Origin: Sphingomonadales bacterium
GTDB taxonomy: Bacteria; Pseudomonadota; Alphaproteobacteria; Sphingomonadales; Sphingomonadaceae
DNA length: 14,119 nt
Direction: 5' to 3'
Assembly: GCA_028868335.1 (NCBI GenBank)
Contig: JAGWUU010000046.1
Coordinates: 1 to 14,119, forward strand
Positions 13,689-14,119 of the stretch are shown here, one piece after another. The notes under the pieces are model-generated. The model was not told where the DNA came from and did not search any database. It worked only from the letters and a program-made list of their open reading frames with translations. Each line of letters starts with the position of its first letter. Position 1 is the first letter of the stretch. Made by a program: the position numbers and the translations under genes.

Positions 13689-14008
13689 CCGCGTTCGCCA
13701 GCACGGCAATCGTCCCGACCGAGAAGGGCAGCCGCTACCTCCAGCAGCTTTGCAAGCACTGGGCGCACAACCTGGCGGTCGAATTCGACGCGCACCGTGG
13801 CCGCGTGACCTTTCCCAAGGATGCGCGCGGCGCGGACTGGCCAGGCGATGGCGTGTTCACCATGGACGCTTCGGATACGGCGCTCACCTGCCGCGTCGAG
13901 GCCAGCGCCCCCGGTCAGCTTGATGGACTGAAGGGCGCGGTTCAGCGCCACCTCGATCGATTCGCCTTCCGCGAAGGCGAACTGGTTTACGACTGGCGCG
14001 ACGACTGA
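13685..14008 (+). CDS. DUF2218-family protein
   Basis: A small cytoplasmic protein of 107 residues with the features of DUF2218: an N-terminal RYLQQLCKHWAHNLAVEFD (17-35) with the conserved C23/H25/H28 cluster, and the C-terminal HLDRFAFREGELVYDW (89-104). The biochemical role is unknown. Members are often encoded beside siderophore-interacting (YqjH-like) proteins and YqjI-like regulators, which points to iron or metal handling. The GTG start at 13685 overlaps the padR stop (GTGA), with GAAAGG just upstream, so it is translationally coupled to the regulator. Confidence 0.85.
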   Translation: MTAFASTAIVPTEKGSRYLQQLCKHWAHNLAVEFDAHRGRVTFPKDARGADWPGDGVFTMDASDTALTCRVEASAPGQLDGLKGAVQRHLDRFAFREGELVYDWRDD

Positions 14009-14011
14009 TCT

Positions 14012-14046
14012 GCGCGGCGATATCGATTTCCTCGATGCTGCCGCGC
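14012..14046. terminator. Hairpin after the DUF2218 gene, weak terminator candidate
   Basis: GCGCGGC (14012-14018) pairs with GCCGCGC (14040-14046), and ATCGA (14022-14026) with TCGAT (14032-14036). A 3x3 internal loop separates the two stems, and the apical loop is TTTCC. No T-tract follows, so termination is possible but unproven. Confidence 0.4.
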
Positions 14047-14119
14047 CCGATCAATCCATGCCCCTGTTTTGCGCTGGATCAACAAGTCCGGCACCGGCGC
14101 CGCGCATCCCCTCCCGGTA
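14047..14119. other. Terminal stretch without a supportable gene
   Basis: An ATG at 14058 opens a plus-strand frame (starting MPLFCAGSTSPAPAPRIPSR) that runs out of the window. It has no ribosome-binding site. A YqjH-like siderophore-interacting protein would be a natural next gene, and an APRIP-type N-terminus is compatible with that, but 20 residues are not enough to call it. Confidence 0.2.

Noticed and set aside
14058..14119. Start of a siderophore-interacting protein gene
   Set aside because: Only about 20 codons are visible, without a ribosome-binding site; context alone does not justify a call.

Overview
The window is high-GC chromosomal DNA, probably from a sphingomonad alphaproteobacterium (Novosphingobium/Sphingobium/Sphingomonas type). 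This is inferred from the style of the TonB-dependent receptor, the catabolic gene content and the codon use; no rRNA or tRNA is present to confirm it. No CRISPR array, integrase or intact transposon was seen.

Left part (1-3121, minus strand): a partial purU (10-formyl-THF deformylase), pobA (4-hydroxybenzoate 3-monooxygenase) and a second FAD-dependent aromatic monooxygenase. All three fit aromatic and one-carbon metabolism.

Centre (3264-9609, plus strand): a five-gene unit diverging from the monooxygenase. It holds a TonB-dependent outer-membrane receptor, a SnoaL/NTF2-like small protein, a Tat-type Cys-sulfatase, an extended SDR resembling D-erythronate dehydrogenase, and a LysR-type regulator. 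It looks like an uptake, de-sulfation and oxidation module for an unidentified sulfated compound. A strong hairpin separates the receptor from the enzymes. A short palindrome lies in the divergent promoter region.

The convergent gap 9610-9852 has no gene but is packed with direct and inverted repeats that neither flanking gene explains. It may be a remnant of a mobile-element end.

Right part: a Cys-less HxlR-type regulator (minus strand) diverges from a three-gene operon of a classical SDR, a PYROXD2/CrtI-like FAD oxidoreductase and an 82-residue unknown protein. The operon is coupled by tight or overlapping start/stop codons. It is followed by a PadR-family regulator with a His/Cys/Gly-rich N-terminus and a DUF2218 protein, also coupled. 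A perfect 14-bp palindrome precedes the padR gene and is probably its operator. This pair resembles the metal/iron-linked YqjI-type regulators. The last 110 bases hold a hairpin and no supportable gene.

Several longest-frame starts are wrong. The starts given here were chosen from ribosome-binding sites and family N-termini.
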